A stretch of DNA of 64,000 nucleotides, taken from Mikania micrantha. Lineage: Eukaryota > Streptophyta > Magnoliopsida > Asterales > Asteraceae. This document shows, in pieces, positions 9,694 to 21,434 of this stretch (position 1 is the stretch's first letter; every line of letters starts with the position of its first letter). The stretch lies in NCBI GenBank assembly GCA_009363875.1, contig CM018686.1, forward strand, positions 8,618,001-8,682,000. The letters run 5' to 3'. The position numbers were made by a program, and so were the translations under genes. Under the pieces are notes generated by a model. The model was not told the DNA's origin and made no database searches. It worked only from the letters and a program-made list of their open reading frames with translations.

Positions 9694-12600
9694 CTTCTAC
9701 CTTGCTTGTCCATAAAAAAATTATTCGCATTCCGCTCCTGAATGACGAAACACTTGAAATCAAAGGTGAAACTCCCGAAAGAAGTTTTCACATCTTATCA
9801 TCCATGAAAGCCCAAAAATATTTAAGGAAGGAATACGAAGCATTCTTAGCTCATGTAAAGGTAAAGGAGATTAAAGAGAGGAAGATTGATGATATACCAG
9901 TTGTTAGAGACTTCTCTGAAGTCTTTCCGGAAGTCCTTCTTGGTTTACCACATGTTCGGCAAGTTGAGTTTCGCATCGACTTAGTCCCTGGAGCCGCACC
10001 GATTGCTAGATCTCCTTATTGTTTAGCACCATCTGAGATGCAGGGGTTATCCGATAAGTTACAAGAACTATTGGAACGAGGATTCATTAGACCAAGCTTC
10101 TCTCCTTGGGGAGCACCGATGTTGTTCGTGACAAAGAAGGACGGCACATTCCGAATGTGTATTGATTACAGAGAACCGAACAAAATGACGATCAAGAACC
10201 GTTGTCCTTTTCCCCGTATTGATGATCTATTCGACCAATTACAATGGTCAACTTATTTTTCAAAGATTGACCTTCGGTCAGGTTACCATCAGCTACGAAT
10301 TCAAGAGGAAGACATCCCTAAAACGACTTTCAGAATTCGGTACGGGCACTACGAATTCCTAGTAATGCCTTTTGGGCTGACTAATGCCCTTGCCATGTTC
10401 ATGGATTTAATGAATCGAGTCTGCAAACCATATCTCGATAAATTCATGATCGTGTTTATCAATGATATATTAATATATTCTCAAAATCAACAAGACCACG
10501 AGCAACACTTAAGGTTTGTTTTGGAACTACTCGCTAAAGAAAAGTTGTACGCTAAATTTTCCAAGTGTGAGTTCTGGCTAAGAGAAGTTCACTTTCTTGG
10601 TCATGTAATTAATCAAAAAGGAATTCACGTGAACCCAAGCAAGATAGAAGCAGTAAAACAATGGGAAGCACCAAAGACTCCAACAGAGATCCGACAGTTC
10701 TTATGGTTGGATGGGCATTACCGAAGATTTGTTGAAAATTTCTCCAAGATAGCCCAACCCTTAACCGCTCTGACACAGAATGATATAAAATACGATTAGG
10801 GAAAAGAACAGGAGGATACCTTCCAAATGTTAAAAAAATAAGCTGTGTAATGCACCTATCTTATCTCTCCTTGAGGGTACCGATAACTTTGTAGTATTAT
10901 GTGACACATTACATCAAGGTCTTGGTTGTGTGCTGATGCAAAAAGACAAAGTTATAGCGTAGGCCTCACGCCAACTCAAGATTCATGAGACGAACTACAC
11001 CACTCATGATCTGGAGTTAGGAGCAGTTATTTTCGCACTAAAAATCTGGAGACATTACCTATATGGTACCAAGTGTCTCATCTATACTGAACACAAAAGC
11101 CTTCAACACATTCTTGACCAGAAAATGTTTAACATGCGACAAAGAAGGTGGGTAGAATTATTAAACGATTACGACTGTGAAATCCGTTACCACCCAGGTA
11201 GGGCCAACGTAGTTGCGGATGCATTGAGTAGTAAAGAGAGAGTCAAACCCATGCATGTACGAGCTTTGGGAATGACAATTCAAACAACCCATAAAACTCA
11301 AATTCTGAATGCATAACAAGAAGCTTTAAGGAACAAAAAGCTAAAGGAAGAACTGCTATGTGGAGTAGAGAAAAGGCTAGAACCCAAGGAAGATGAGGTG
11401 TTGTATTTTCGAGAAAGAATATGGGTCCCCGATCTGAACCACTTACGGGAATTAATCTTTTATGAAGTCCACAAGTCTAAGTACTCAATTCATCCTGGTG
11501 CCGAAAAAATGTACAAAGATCTCAAAGAATTCTATTGGTGGTCTGCCAGCCTGGGATGAAAAAGGATATCGCTGTATATGTTGGAAAGTGCTTAATGTGC
11601 TCCAAAGTCAAGGCCGAACACCAGAAGCCCTCAGGTTTGTTACAACAACCAGAAATCCCTCAGTGGAAATGGGAACAAATTTCTATGGATTTTATAACCA
11701 AGCTTCCACGTACCTCAAATGGTCATGACTCTATATGGGTTATAGTTAAGCGCTTGACGAAATCCTCGCATTTCCTGCCAATTAGAGAAGATTTAAAGAT
11801 GGAGAAGTTGGCTCGACTCTACATTAATGAAGTTGTAACTCGACATGGAGTGCCTATCTCGATTATATCTGATGGAGACAGTCGATTTACCTCTCGGTTT
11901 TGGAAATCCTTGCAAAAATCCATGGGAACACGCTTCGATCTAAGCACTGCTTATCACCATCAGACGATGGCCAAACAGAAAGAACAATTCAAACGTTGGA
12001 GGATATGCTTAGATGCTGTGTGGTAGATTTTGGTGGAAATTGGGATGCTAACCTTCCATTAATTGAATTCTCTTACAATAATAGCTACCACACGAGCATT
12101 CAATGTGCCCTATTTGAAGCCTTGTATGGTAGAAAATGTCGATCACCGGTCTGTTGGGCAGAAATTGGAGAAAGTCAATTAATCGGCCCGGAGATAATTC
12201 AAGAAACAACCGATAAAATTGCACAAATATAAGAAAGGATCAAAGCCTCCAGAGTCCGACAAAAGAGCCACGCCGGTCACCGAAGGAAGCCATTGGAGTT
12301 TTCAATTGGTGATAAAGTAATGTTGAAAGTGTCTCCATGGAAAGGCGTGGTGCGATTTGGCAAGAAGGGAAAACCGGCACCAAGATACGCCAGACCATTT
12401 GAAATCCTAGATAGGATCGGTCCTGTACCGTATAAACTCAGATTACCCCAAGAACTCGATGGGGTGCATGACGTATTTCACGTATCAAATCTTAAAAAGT
12501 GTTTATCAGAGGAATCATTGATAATCCCACTTGACGAAGTTCGACTTGATGACAAGATGTATTTCATCGAGGAACCCATTGAAATTATGGATAGTGAAGT

Positions 12601-12748
12601 GAAAAAGCTGAAGAGAAGTCGAATACCGATTGTTAGGGTCAGATGGAACTCAAAACGAGGTCCTGAGTTTACATGGGAGCGCGAGGACCAAATAAAACAA
12701 AATTATCCTCATCTATTCACAAATGTGCCTGTCACTGACCATAACTAA
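9694..12748 (+). pseudogene. pol: Element B pol remnant: RT, RNase H, integrase, chromodomain-like tail
   Basis: Frames overlap the order seen in D. Protease end and RT are open at 9702-10799 (KKDGTFRMCIDYRE); RNase H is around 10860-11250; integrase zinc-binding is around 11480-11640. The integrase core (SMDFITKLP; SDGDSRF; TLEDML) and the GPY-like and chromodomain-like tail are at 12293-12748 (RVRWNSKRGPEFTWERED). Lesions: a TAG at 10797-10799 where Trp is expected, an indel near 10830, a stop at 10962, an insertion near 11545 that breaks WWPGMKK, another shift near 11970, and a TAA near 12230. The RT active site reads FINDIL (AAT at 10461-10463) in place of FIDDIL, so the enzyme would be dead even if translated. 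Confidence 0.9.
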
Positions 12749-12782
12749 ATTTCGGGATGAAATTCTCGTAACCGGAGGAGAC
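12747..12782 (+). promoter_or_regulatory. Element B pre-PPT inverted repeat and polypurine tract
   Basis: AAATTTCGGGATGAAATTC at 12747-12765 is an imperfect inverted repeat, and the purine-rich CCGGAGGAGAC ends at 12782, immediately before the 3' LTR. The PPT primes plus-strand DNA synthesis. The inverted repeat matches the one in D (42590-42608) with one arm mutated. Confidence 0.8.
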
Positions 12783-14468
12783 TGTAACAACTAGCACAAA
12801 TTCAGGTTCTCTTTTTGCTAAATAGTTGTATACACATTATTATTAACCTATGACTTGAGTGGAGGATAAAAATAAATAAATTCAGACCAGTTACTCAAGA
12901 ATTATTTACAGTATTAAATACGACAATATTACTATTTTGCACAGGAATTGATGAGTTAATCCCAGAGAACAAATTTTATGGATGTATAACTACTCAAACC
13001 AGGAAAATTTAAAAACAATAAGTTAAAGTCCAATAAACCATTATAAAACTCGGTTGCATACCAACTGAAACCGGTTTAAATTTCATTAAGAAAAGATCCC
13101 ATCAACAAATAATCAAGACTATCTTGTCTTACCTTAAACATTGTAACTCTAAGCCAACTTATCCATACTTCTTCCTACAATTAACTACTATGGCAGCCCT
13201 AAACCACCCCATTTGAGCTGCCAATACATCCTAACTATATACTTTTATAACATCAATACCTACTCCCTTGCTGTAGGCAACTTTAGTCCCCCAAAACCCA
13301 CCCCCTAAACATGGTAGTATCTAGGAAATCACATCACACTTATATCCTTTTCTTTGAATTCAGCCGATGCCAACTCTTTCACCAAAAAGGAAGATTTCAT
13401 CCACTATAAAAGGCATGCCATGAGTTGTGAGAGAATCACACCAACCACATCTTTTTACTCATCCCTTCCCTTGTTACATATCGGTGGAACCAGCACCAAA
13501 ACACCCAGCCACCTTAGCCAAAAAGTCCCCTTGCAGCTGGAAGATTTCACGTTAACTCTCAACCAAACAACGAGACTTGTCGACCTAAAAGCCTCGCCCA
13601 GCAATCGACAGATATGAAGCAGCTAACCCAACAGCTGATCATGCATCACCATGCCGCACAACCTCCATCTAGACGACTATCAAGGTGTCCGGCCATCATA
13701 AGTTCACCTCTTTTATTTAAATATTTAAACTCTTCGGGGTGAAATACTTGCTATCTTACTTATCCATATGTGTTTATTAAAATGATATTTGCTTGAATGT
13801 TTATTTCATGAGTACTTATTTGAAAGTCCCCATTGATATATATGTATGAATGTATGTATTATATCGGTAATTCCACAACTATTTAGCTCAATTGACGAGC
13901 CGTGGATTAATATGGATAGTGATATCGGGCTGACAATCCCATTCATTTTGAGATTTTGGTTGCGCCAAATCGTTCCCAAGTGTCTGGGCTTAAATGAATT
14001 TATATTTCCATTTACTATATATTTGATAAATTGTTGGCATTATGGGGCGAAAAGTCATAGGTTTGGTTGTGGGCTCATGATTAAGTAATCATTCACTTGT
14101 GCTAATTTTAATTTAAACATTATATGGATAATTTTTATAAATAATTTCCTTCAACATTTTATCGAGTCGTAAACCTACGGACTCACCAACTATTTTAGTT
14201 GACCCTTTTTATGCATGTATTTCAGGAAATAACTAAGCTTGGATTATGCATGCTCTTTTTGTGATACAACCGAAGATTTGGAGAATATTGTTTTGTTAGT
14301 TAGGCAATATGAAGAGACTTTATATGTTGTATTTATTTTGGATTATTGTAACCCAGATTATGTACTTTTATGGACCATGAATGCATGCTAGAAGTTTCTT
14401 TAAACACAATGTGTTCAAGATCCAATTTCGTGACACCCTCATGTTTACACTATAGAGGGGTTGTGACA
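12783..14468 (+). repeat. Element B 3' LTR
   Basis: 1686 bp, beginning TGTAACAACTAGC directly after the PPT and ending GGGGTTGTGACA. It contains the uninterrupted form of the 5' LTR segment, including the empty target TAGCC at 13515-13519. The right flank starts GCCTG; no matching left flank survives. Confidence 0.88.
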
Positions 14469-14853
14469 GCCTGTTAAGCCATGAGACTATACTAGTTTTA
14501 GCATTAGTTTGTTTCTAGTATTTTGTCTAGCCTTGTATCCCTACAAGGATATAGTTGTAACTCTTAGTATAAAATTGTTCACTTGTAACTTAGAAAAGAG
14601 CTTCGATATTTTTCTAGTACACTTAACAACTGAGTGAAATATACTTTGAGCTTGAAGTAGTTTAAGTGTTTGTAGAAGATAACTTGTCTAAGTGTTGTAC
14701 ATAATGCATAATCCGATCCTACATGATTGAAAAATTCTCCATCTTTTTAAGGTTACTAAGAGGTGATTGAAAATTTTTAAATACTTCTATGTTTTCTTAG
14801 TTTGACATTTTATGTCATAGAATACATGTAGGCGTATTTAAATTGAAGTAATG
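14469..14853. other. Unassigned AT-rich stretch
   Basis: No ORF. The words GATCCTACA (about 14720) and TTGAGCTTGAA resemble the end of SIRE-type LTRs (compare 62583-62592). A copia LTR remnant is possible, but I cannot place its borders. Confidence 0.3.
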
Positions 14854-15006
14854 CCAATGTAGGACTAGCCCACTTGGTAGATGCATTGCCTCTTAGAAAG
14901 GAAGTCATGGGTTCAAATCCAAAAAAGGGTGAAATATTGGATGTAGTGTAGGAGTTGGAGTAGGACTAGGATAAGATAGGATGGTTGTTCAAAAAAAAAA
15001 TAAATA
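14854..15006 (+). mobile_element. tRNA-derived SINE with target-site duplication
   Basis: A short non-coding unit with an internal pol III promoter: an A-box-like TAGCCCACTTGG at 14866-14877 and a B box GGTTCAAATCC at 14910-14920, then a short unique part and an A-rich tail (14991-15006). The flanks carry GAAGTAATG at 14845-14853 and 15007-15015; allowing one mismatch the duplication extends to about 14 bp. This is the structure expected of a SINE moved by LINE machinery. Confidence 0.85.
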
Positions 15007-15078
15007 GAAGTAATGAACATTTATTTATAACATAGCTCGTGGTATTGAATTAAATTAATATATTATTTTATAAAACAC

Positions 15079-15119
<41 letters not shown>
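15079..15119. repeat. Microsatellite (TTA)n, about 13 units
   Basis: Uninterrupted ATT/TTA triplets. Confidence 0.97.
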
Positions 15120-15120
<1 letters not shown>

Positions 15121-15626
15121 TTGTTGTTCTTCAGGGTTAGAAAGCTTAATTGAAGGAATATCAGGCCCGCATGAGTTCTCTTGATTCCTGGCATAACACA
15201 TGCTCTTTCAGGTGTAATGATTTCCTGGTAGTTGCCAGGTGATCAGGGCCGAACTTTGGAGTCGCATCGGCTCGACATTACTCAAGATGTCCCGAGAAGC
15301 TCTTTTACGGACCCTCTGCTCGCTATGGTGAGCTACTGTCTCCTGTCTCTTTGTGTCCCTCATTAGCTAGTGGTGATTGAGGTCATCCTTACACTCGTTC
15401 CTCTAGTCTTAACCAAGACCTTAGGGTGTGTCTCGTTCGTCGGTCCCTTGGGGTTTTGGGTAGTTAAAGGATTTGGGATGAGTGGACACAAGGTAATGCA
15501 TATATTTAAATCATACACACTACGTATATGAAGGATATAAAAGAAGGTACCTGTGTCGGTGCTGCGTCGAGGGTGTCTCGATCGCGTGGGCACGGTCAAC
15601 GACTTGTTGTAGTCATCTGTGGTGAA
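15120..15626. other. Unassigned stretch 3' of the E gag remnant
   Basis: GC-richer than its left neighbour. It should contain E protease/pol if E were intact, but I see no RT, integrase or protease motif on either strand. It may be the far side of a deletion in E. Confidence 0.35.
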
Positions 15627-16277
15627 TCACATTCTCTTGGGACACTTCTTAGCTACGTGACCCGGTTCACCACATGCATGACAGCGTTTGACATTGCTTG
15701 GTGGAAGGTGGGTTGTGGTTACACTGCCTGGACGTTGAGTTGTTGGAGTCCGGCAGTTCTGGCTTTCGTGACCCATCATCCAGCATGTCGTGCATTGTAT
15801 ATATGGTTGGCTCATGACATGATGGTGCTTGTAGCGGTCGAACTTAGGAGATGTACCTGTGTACCGCTTACGAACTAGGCCCAATGTTGAGTTGCAGTGT
15901 TTGGCCCAATGACTCGGCTTCCCACAATTTGGGCGCAGCTGGCACTTTCTGTTGTTAGGGTGGTGATACTGACATTTGGTTCAAAAGTGAAATGTTCCAG
16001 CGTAGGATCTGCGAGGTTCTCCTTGCTGGCTGGACCCGCTTGGTCGGGGTTGTTGGTTCTTCGTCTCTTAGGGAGAGGGCAGCTGGACTCGCCCGTCGAC
16101 TCCCTTGTGGCGGATTCGGCTTCAATCTTTGGAACGATGGAAGTGTCTGTTGGGTAGTGAGGTTCGCGGTTGATTTGATCCACAATGTCGGGGATGGAAG
16201 CGATGAGTTGATCCACGATGAGAGTAGCTAGAGCGGTGGTGTCCAGGTGGGCATGCGGTTGTTCCTTTGGAGGCATT
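15627..16277 (-). pseudogene. gag: Element E gag remnant: N-terminus and three zinc knuckles
   Basis: The ATG at 16277 opens MPPKEQPHAHLDTTAL, a typical gypsy Gag start. That frame closes at 15875. A second frame carries three CCHC-type knuckles in a row: C-x5-CGKPSHWAKHC (about 15944-15900; the first spacing is odd), CTTCWMMGHESQNC, and CHACGEPGHVAKKC near 15650. Only about 110 residues separate the start from the first knuckle, so the roughly 200-residue capsid domain has been lost and the frame shifts near 15960. The knuckles would bind genomic RNA. The copia element C sits in the leader just upstream. Confidence 0.7.
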
Positions 16278-16309
16278 CTGATTACCCCCGAAGCAGAAAC
16301 GATTAGTAC

Positions 16310-16314
16310 CTGTG
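16310..16314. repeat. Target-site duplication CTGTG (left) of element C
   Basis: Matches 28717-28721 exactly; lies in the leader of element E. Confidence 0.93.
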
Positions 16315-16684
16315 TGTAGGTCTTAAACTGGATCAAGGCTGAAACTTTATCTTCTAAATCATCATCAATGATCTCTAACAAGTGCGGAATCCAAGTTAGA
16401 ATCAAGAAAGCAAGTAGAAAAATGTAATCTTTGTATAAATACTGAAAATTCGAGTACAAGTGCCTCAATACGTATAGAGAGCAAATGCCTCAGGATTCCA
16501 ACCTGAACTTGTACAAAATACGTCTGTTTATACTAGGCCTAGGTGTACTCGAAATCTAATACAAAAGTTCGAGTACACGAACACATGGTGTACTCGAAGT
16601 GGCTGTACACGAAAATAACCAAAATCTGAGCGTTGACTCTTCCGGGTTGACTTTGTCAGTCTTCAACATGTAGTGGGCTCTACA
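16315..16684 (-). repeat. Element C 3' LTR
   Basis: On the minus strand it runs TGTAGAGCCCACTAC to AAGACCTACA. It contains several copies of the element's GTACTCGAA/TTCGAGTAC motif. Confidence 0.96.
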
Positions 16685-16696
16685 AACTCCCCCTAG
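16685..16696 (-). promoter_or_regulatory. Element C polypurine tract
   Basis: Minus strand CTAGGGGGAGTT abuts the 3' LTR. It primes plus-strand synthesis. Confidence 0.9.
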
Positions 16697-16706
16697 ATTG
16701 ATGAAG

Positions 16707-19634
16707 TCAACCAATAGGAAGAGATACAGAGTGTGGTCCTGCTCCTGCATAAAGCTTCAGATCAATGGCATATGCAACAATGCGTGTGTATGGTTTAGCC
16801 TCCTCGTCCCAACCGCCATATACTTTGATGGGAGATTGATGCAGCTTCATCATGTCTTCCTTTCCAAATTTGAGCAAATCCATCGGATCCAAGATCATGT
16901 CAATATCATTAATGTCATCTTTGTTCCTCATAATGACAGCAGATAGAGTCTTCTCATCAAAATACCAGGACAAAAAGTTTGCAAGGGAGTTGTCAGGAAC
17001 CCTTGGAGATACTGGAACAACTTCTTCAGTGAGCGGAGGAGGATACTTGTAGTATACCCAATATTTCTTTGTCTTTGGATCTATAATGCACTTGGACTCA
17101 AAACGCCTTCCCTTTGCGGTCCTCATCACTGGAAAGTCTTTATCGCACTGGTCCTTCAGAAACTTTGCAAACAGATCGGCTTGATTATCCTTGGAGGGGT
17201 TGAAGAACATGGCGTTGTTGATGCTTCGCAGATCAACCTTAGGCATGGTGCAAAAATCCTGAGGCCTCCTGTAATACTCCACTTTGCCGTTCATCCTCTT
17301 GACTAGGTATATGTTTCTTTCTTTGTCAAAGAGCCAACAGCAAATATTTGACCTATCATTGCGTACATCGAACAATGATCGGTCATCAGAGATAAATGTA
17401 TGCTCTGGAAGCTCCTCGCTCATCTCTCCAAGCCAAGTATCTTTGACTTCCTTAGGTGCTGGTGTCCAATCTCTCTGCTTCTCGAACCAACTGTTGATCA
17501 CCGTTCCCAGAGGAGGAATCTCTTTGCCATCTGAATCAAGATACTTGTGAGTATACAAGTAATCTACATAAGGATCTTTGGCAACGTCGGCTATGACAAC
17601 ATTTTCTTGTCCATCCTTAACTTCTTCACCAGGCCACTCAAAGTCGAAATCCTCTGGTAAGTCATCGAACCAGCTATCAAGGCCAGCTCCTGATGTTTCA
17701 TCAGGTTAACACAGTCGCCAAACAAGACATCGTCAGGAATATCCCCAAAAAGATCATCATAAAGACCAGTAGGCTTTCCCGAAGAGGATGGATTTCCAGT
17801 GGCTCCTCCCTGATCTTTGTCATCGGGGGGTCCTTGATTCCCTTTATCGGATGGATCATTTTCTTTCTAGTTTCTACCATCATCATCATCTTTGTCTTCA
17901 TTCTTCTCTTCCGAGTCCTTTTCCTTCTGATCATCACCATCATCATCATCATCACTACTATCATCGCTATCATTGTCTTCTTTGTCATCAATATCTGATT
18001 CTGGAACTTCTTCCCCTTTCAGCCTTTTGATTTCCTTGCTCATCTCGTGGTTCTCTATCAAGAGACATCTGATAAACTTTTCATGTGCTTTGATCTTCCC
18101 ATGACATTTGTTCAGCTTGCTACAAATCTTTATCATTCCCTCTTGCAGATTTCTGATAAGACCAGCCTTGCGCTCAAAATCCTTTTCAATCATGAATACT
18201 CTTTCTTGCAATCCCACAAGATCGACATGTACATGTTTCGGCTCATATGGTGAATCTTAATGCAAAGGAGATTTTCCTTTGTCACTGCTTGAGTGAGGTG
18301 GAGATGATCGAGTCTCGGTGTGTGGAATGGTAGTGGTAGATGGACGAGTGGGAATCTTGATGACTAGTTTGGGTTTTGCTGGTTTGGCTGCAGGTTTAGG
18401 TTGCTTGGGTTTTGTGGGTTGTGTAGGAGGAGGTGGTGGAGGTGGTTGTGTAGATGGCTTGGGTTGTGTGGGTTTCTTGGGTGGTGAAGGTGGAGGTGGT
18501 TGTATAGATGGAGATGGTTGTGTAGAGGCCTGTGATATGATTGATGCAACTGAAGAGAATGATAATCCCGAAATCATCTTCTGCAAACGGGGATCTCTGG
18601 TTTTCCTGGCCATAGTCTTTTGCCTTTTCTTCTTTGGTGATGACTCAGGAGTAGGTGTGTAATCCACATCCTGTGCTTCGTCTCTTTCCTGTCTAGTAGG
18701 AGGTGGCTTTTCAGCAACAAAATCTTCACTCGATGAAGAGGAAGACTCAGGAATGGTATCTTTTGCTGCTTCATCGGCTTTTGTACTTGTACTTGTGGCT
18801 TGAACATCATGCTCTTCAGCAACTATGGCTACTGGAGTTCCTGGTATATCTTCATCTGCACCATCGCCCACAAATCTTCCAAACTTTATCAATGGACGTT
18901 CACCTGTGTACTGCTTCTTTCCTCTCTTGTTCATCTTCATATAGCCGAAGATGTCATCTCTCATTCTCTTGATTCCCAGAGTGCCTATTGTGGGAACTAG
19001 ATCTTGATGCTGTTTGTTGATGACAATCTGTAGGAAGCGAGGAAATGCCAGAAACCTCTCCTTCCTTCTTCCCTTGATGTTGGCATGCATGTCTAGAAAT
19101 ATCACCCTCGAGTAGTTGAAGTCCATTCCCAGTGCTAAGGCTACCAAACATGAACTCAATGTCTGATTCAGCACATCATAACCTCCTTTTCTTCCGAACA
19201 AACATTGAGTGACGATATGAGCCAAGTATCTCCAGTAAGGATGTAGGAGTTTCTTCTCTGTGGGAGGGTAGGCACCCTCATGTCCCATCTGATAGACTGT
19301 ACGGTTGACCAGATCTTGATCTAACTCAACTGGATCTGTATCTTTGTCTCCGAATTGAAGACACTCTCGTAGAATCTGCTCTGTAATGGTGATTGGCTTG
19401 CCCTGAATCTTCCCAATGATTCTAACATTTCCACTGCTATCTGTATGCTCTGTAACCGTGTTCCAGAAACTCTCAATGTAATCAGAAACAACAGTGGGAT
19501 GCTCCATGATAGCGTAGTTAACCGGTGATATAATCAGACCATCAACCATGCTTTTGAACTCCGAATGTCTCTCAGGTGGGTCTCCAAGATATGCTGACAT
19601 GTTGTGATCCGGCACGAAGCGTAGGTCAGCCCAT
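16707..19634 (-). pseudogene. Element C 3' ORF (position of SIRE env-like gene), disrupted
   Basis: About 2.9 kb of coding sequence between the spacer and the PPT. The first part (19634-18257) has a globular N-terminal domain (YWRYLAHIVTQCLF; RFLAFPRFLQIVIN) shared with the F 3' ORF, then an acidic/Ser region and a very Pro-rich, Lys-rich tail. A TAA at 18257-18259 interrupts the same frame, which continues as a coiled-coil-like and Asp/Glu-rich strip to a TAG near 17867. A shift near 17700 leads to the last part (17558-16707), a folded-looking domain with WVYYKYPPPL. Minus-strand TTTTATTTTCAG ends at 19635, and no good ATG lies at the start of the frame, so a spliced start is plausible. I see no signal peptide and no membrane span. 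'Env-like' is by position only. Confidence 0.72.
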
Positions 19635-20435
19635 CTGAAAATAAAACTGATTAAGTTAGTTCAAGTTTAAGAAAAACTACAAAGTACCAAAAATTCTAAG
19701 TCCAAATTCACTTTTGTATCCGAATACAGTTAACTAAGTAGACTGTATACGAAACAGTCTTGTTCAAAACAGGAGGTGTACACGAGATGGACTTGTATTC
19801 GAATTAAGAGGTGTACACGAAATGTAAGCTGTACACAAAATATAAGTTGTACACGAAATCCAAACTGTACATGAAATATAAGTTGTACACGAAATCCAAA
19901 CTGTACACGAAAGTGCGTCTGTATTCGAAGTTTATTCTTTATTCGAAGTTGAAATTTCGAATACAGCATAAACCTTCAAATCTTCATCAAGCTTGCTCCT
20001 TAGAACCTCTAAGCTAGCTCGAAATACTCGGAAATCATAGGTGATCATAATATCCAAAAATCGCCTTTCAATTTCAAGTATTTCAAGGTCAATTTATCCA
20101 AAGACTTTCTGTATACGAAAATCGCGTATTCGAAAATTACTTTTGACCATAACTTTTGAATCCACGGTCAAAAATTGATAAAACTCTATACCTAAGGTCG
20201 CCTAATGATGATCTAGAAGATGGCTGGAGTGGAATTTCGAAAATGGCTCCAGAAAGTGAAATCGCCTAAGAAACACCAAATCTGTACTCGAAATAGAGAA
20301 AACGTGTACACGAAATTATGGTACTCGAAATTTAATGTGGTTGGGCTATTTATAGGGTCATTTCGAATACGCGATTTCGTGTACTTAATTTCGAGTGCGC
20401 ACTTATTTTAATTTATTTCGATTTTTAAAAATATA

Positions 20436-20490
20436 ACTCTCATAAAATAAAATAAAATAAAATAAAATAAAATAAAATAAAATAAAATAA
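20436..20490. repeat. Microsatellite (TAAAA)n
   Basis: About 11 pentanucleotide units in the element C spacer. Confidence 0.93.
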
Positions 20491-21434
20491 ACTTTTGGAC
20501 AAGTTTAGGTTTAGTCGGGTCAAATTTGTGGGAGCAAATCTGTTATCAAAATTTAACAGCTTAGTTAATTTCTCAACGAAGCACAACCTTTAAATAGCTA
20601 TTCCCCACCAATGATTTCCACTCGTTATTCCATTTCTTAAAAATCAGTTATATGATCAAGTTTTTATAAAAATATCTTGTGGGAAATTTGTGAATAATTA
20701 GATTGTAAGACTAGATTAATATGCAACCTATCAGTTTTGTTAAATCCTTTGTTTCAAACTTTGATTGTGTTTCAACGAACTTAAAATTATTTTGACAGAA
20801 TTTTAAGGTGAGAAGAGAAAAGAACAGATCTGTTAGTTTAGAATCAAGAAAAAGAAGGGGTTCTATCATCTTGTGCTCATTGGCATCTTTTATTTTCTGA
20901 TCTGCAGACACATTGGCCTTAACATCACACATCCAGGTCTTTGCTTACGCAAAACAAAGGATGCTTCAGTAGGTATTTCCCGCTCTTTGTTTTCACAAAA
21001 CATAGGAAATATCCGAGTTTTTCAAACACAATTTCAAGTCTATTGAAACACAATCTCGTTTTGATTCAAGGATTTAAACAATAAGTCAAATAGTTGTCAC
21101 ACATTTCTAGTTATCTAATGATCACAACTTCACATTTATTTATTTATTTATATTTTAATTTGATCAATTCTGATTATTTAAGTTTTGTAAAACTCATTTC
21201 AACTTCTTAGTGTATAATAGATATTCAAAGTTGTTATTCTTTTAGAAATCTTATTAAGATAGTGAAATTTTGATCCTTAGAGATTATTTCACTTCCCAAT
21301 TTGATCGATTCACTTTGCTTGTCCAAATAAACTCTTTTTGTATTTTCTTAAACTTTGAAAAGATAAAATCTTTTTGTAATTTTTTTGAATAACAAGAGGC
21401 AAAATTTCCTTTTCTTAGGTTTTCAAAAACTTAA

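Larger units (their letters stand above)
6838..14468 (+). mobile_element. Element B: Ty3/gypsy (Tekay-like), decayed and internally deleted
   Basis: Plus-strand element with a partial 5' LTR (6838-7365 and 9504-9693, split by a solo LTR), a pol remnant (9694-12748), a PPT and a complete 3' LTR (12783-14468). The first about 212 bp of the 5' LTR, its 3' half, the PBS, gag and most of protease are missing. It is related to A/D in protein but has a different, 1.69-kb LTR. No target-site duplication is recoverable because the left end is lost. Confidence 0.85.

Noticed and set aside
14866..14920. A tRNA gene
   Set aside because: Only A- and B-box-like parts are present, with no full cloverleaf; an A tail and target duplications point to a SINE.
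15120..15540. 3' LTR of element E
   Set aside because: No similarity by eye to the E 5' LTR (28852-30642), and no TG..CA borders or PPT.
16707..17558. Separate host gene on the minus strand
   Set aside because: It is the last part of the element C 3' ORF, between the shift near 17700 and the PPT, inside a bounded retroelement.
17701..17991. Met/Lys-rich minus ORF and its plus-strand partners
   Set aside because: Off-frame shadows of the Asp/Glu-rich strip of the element C 3' ORF.
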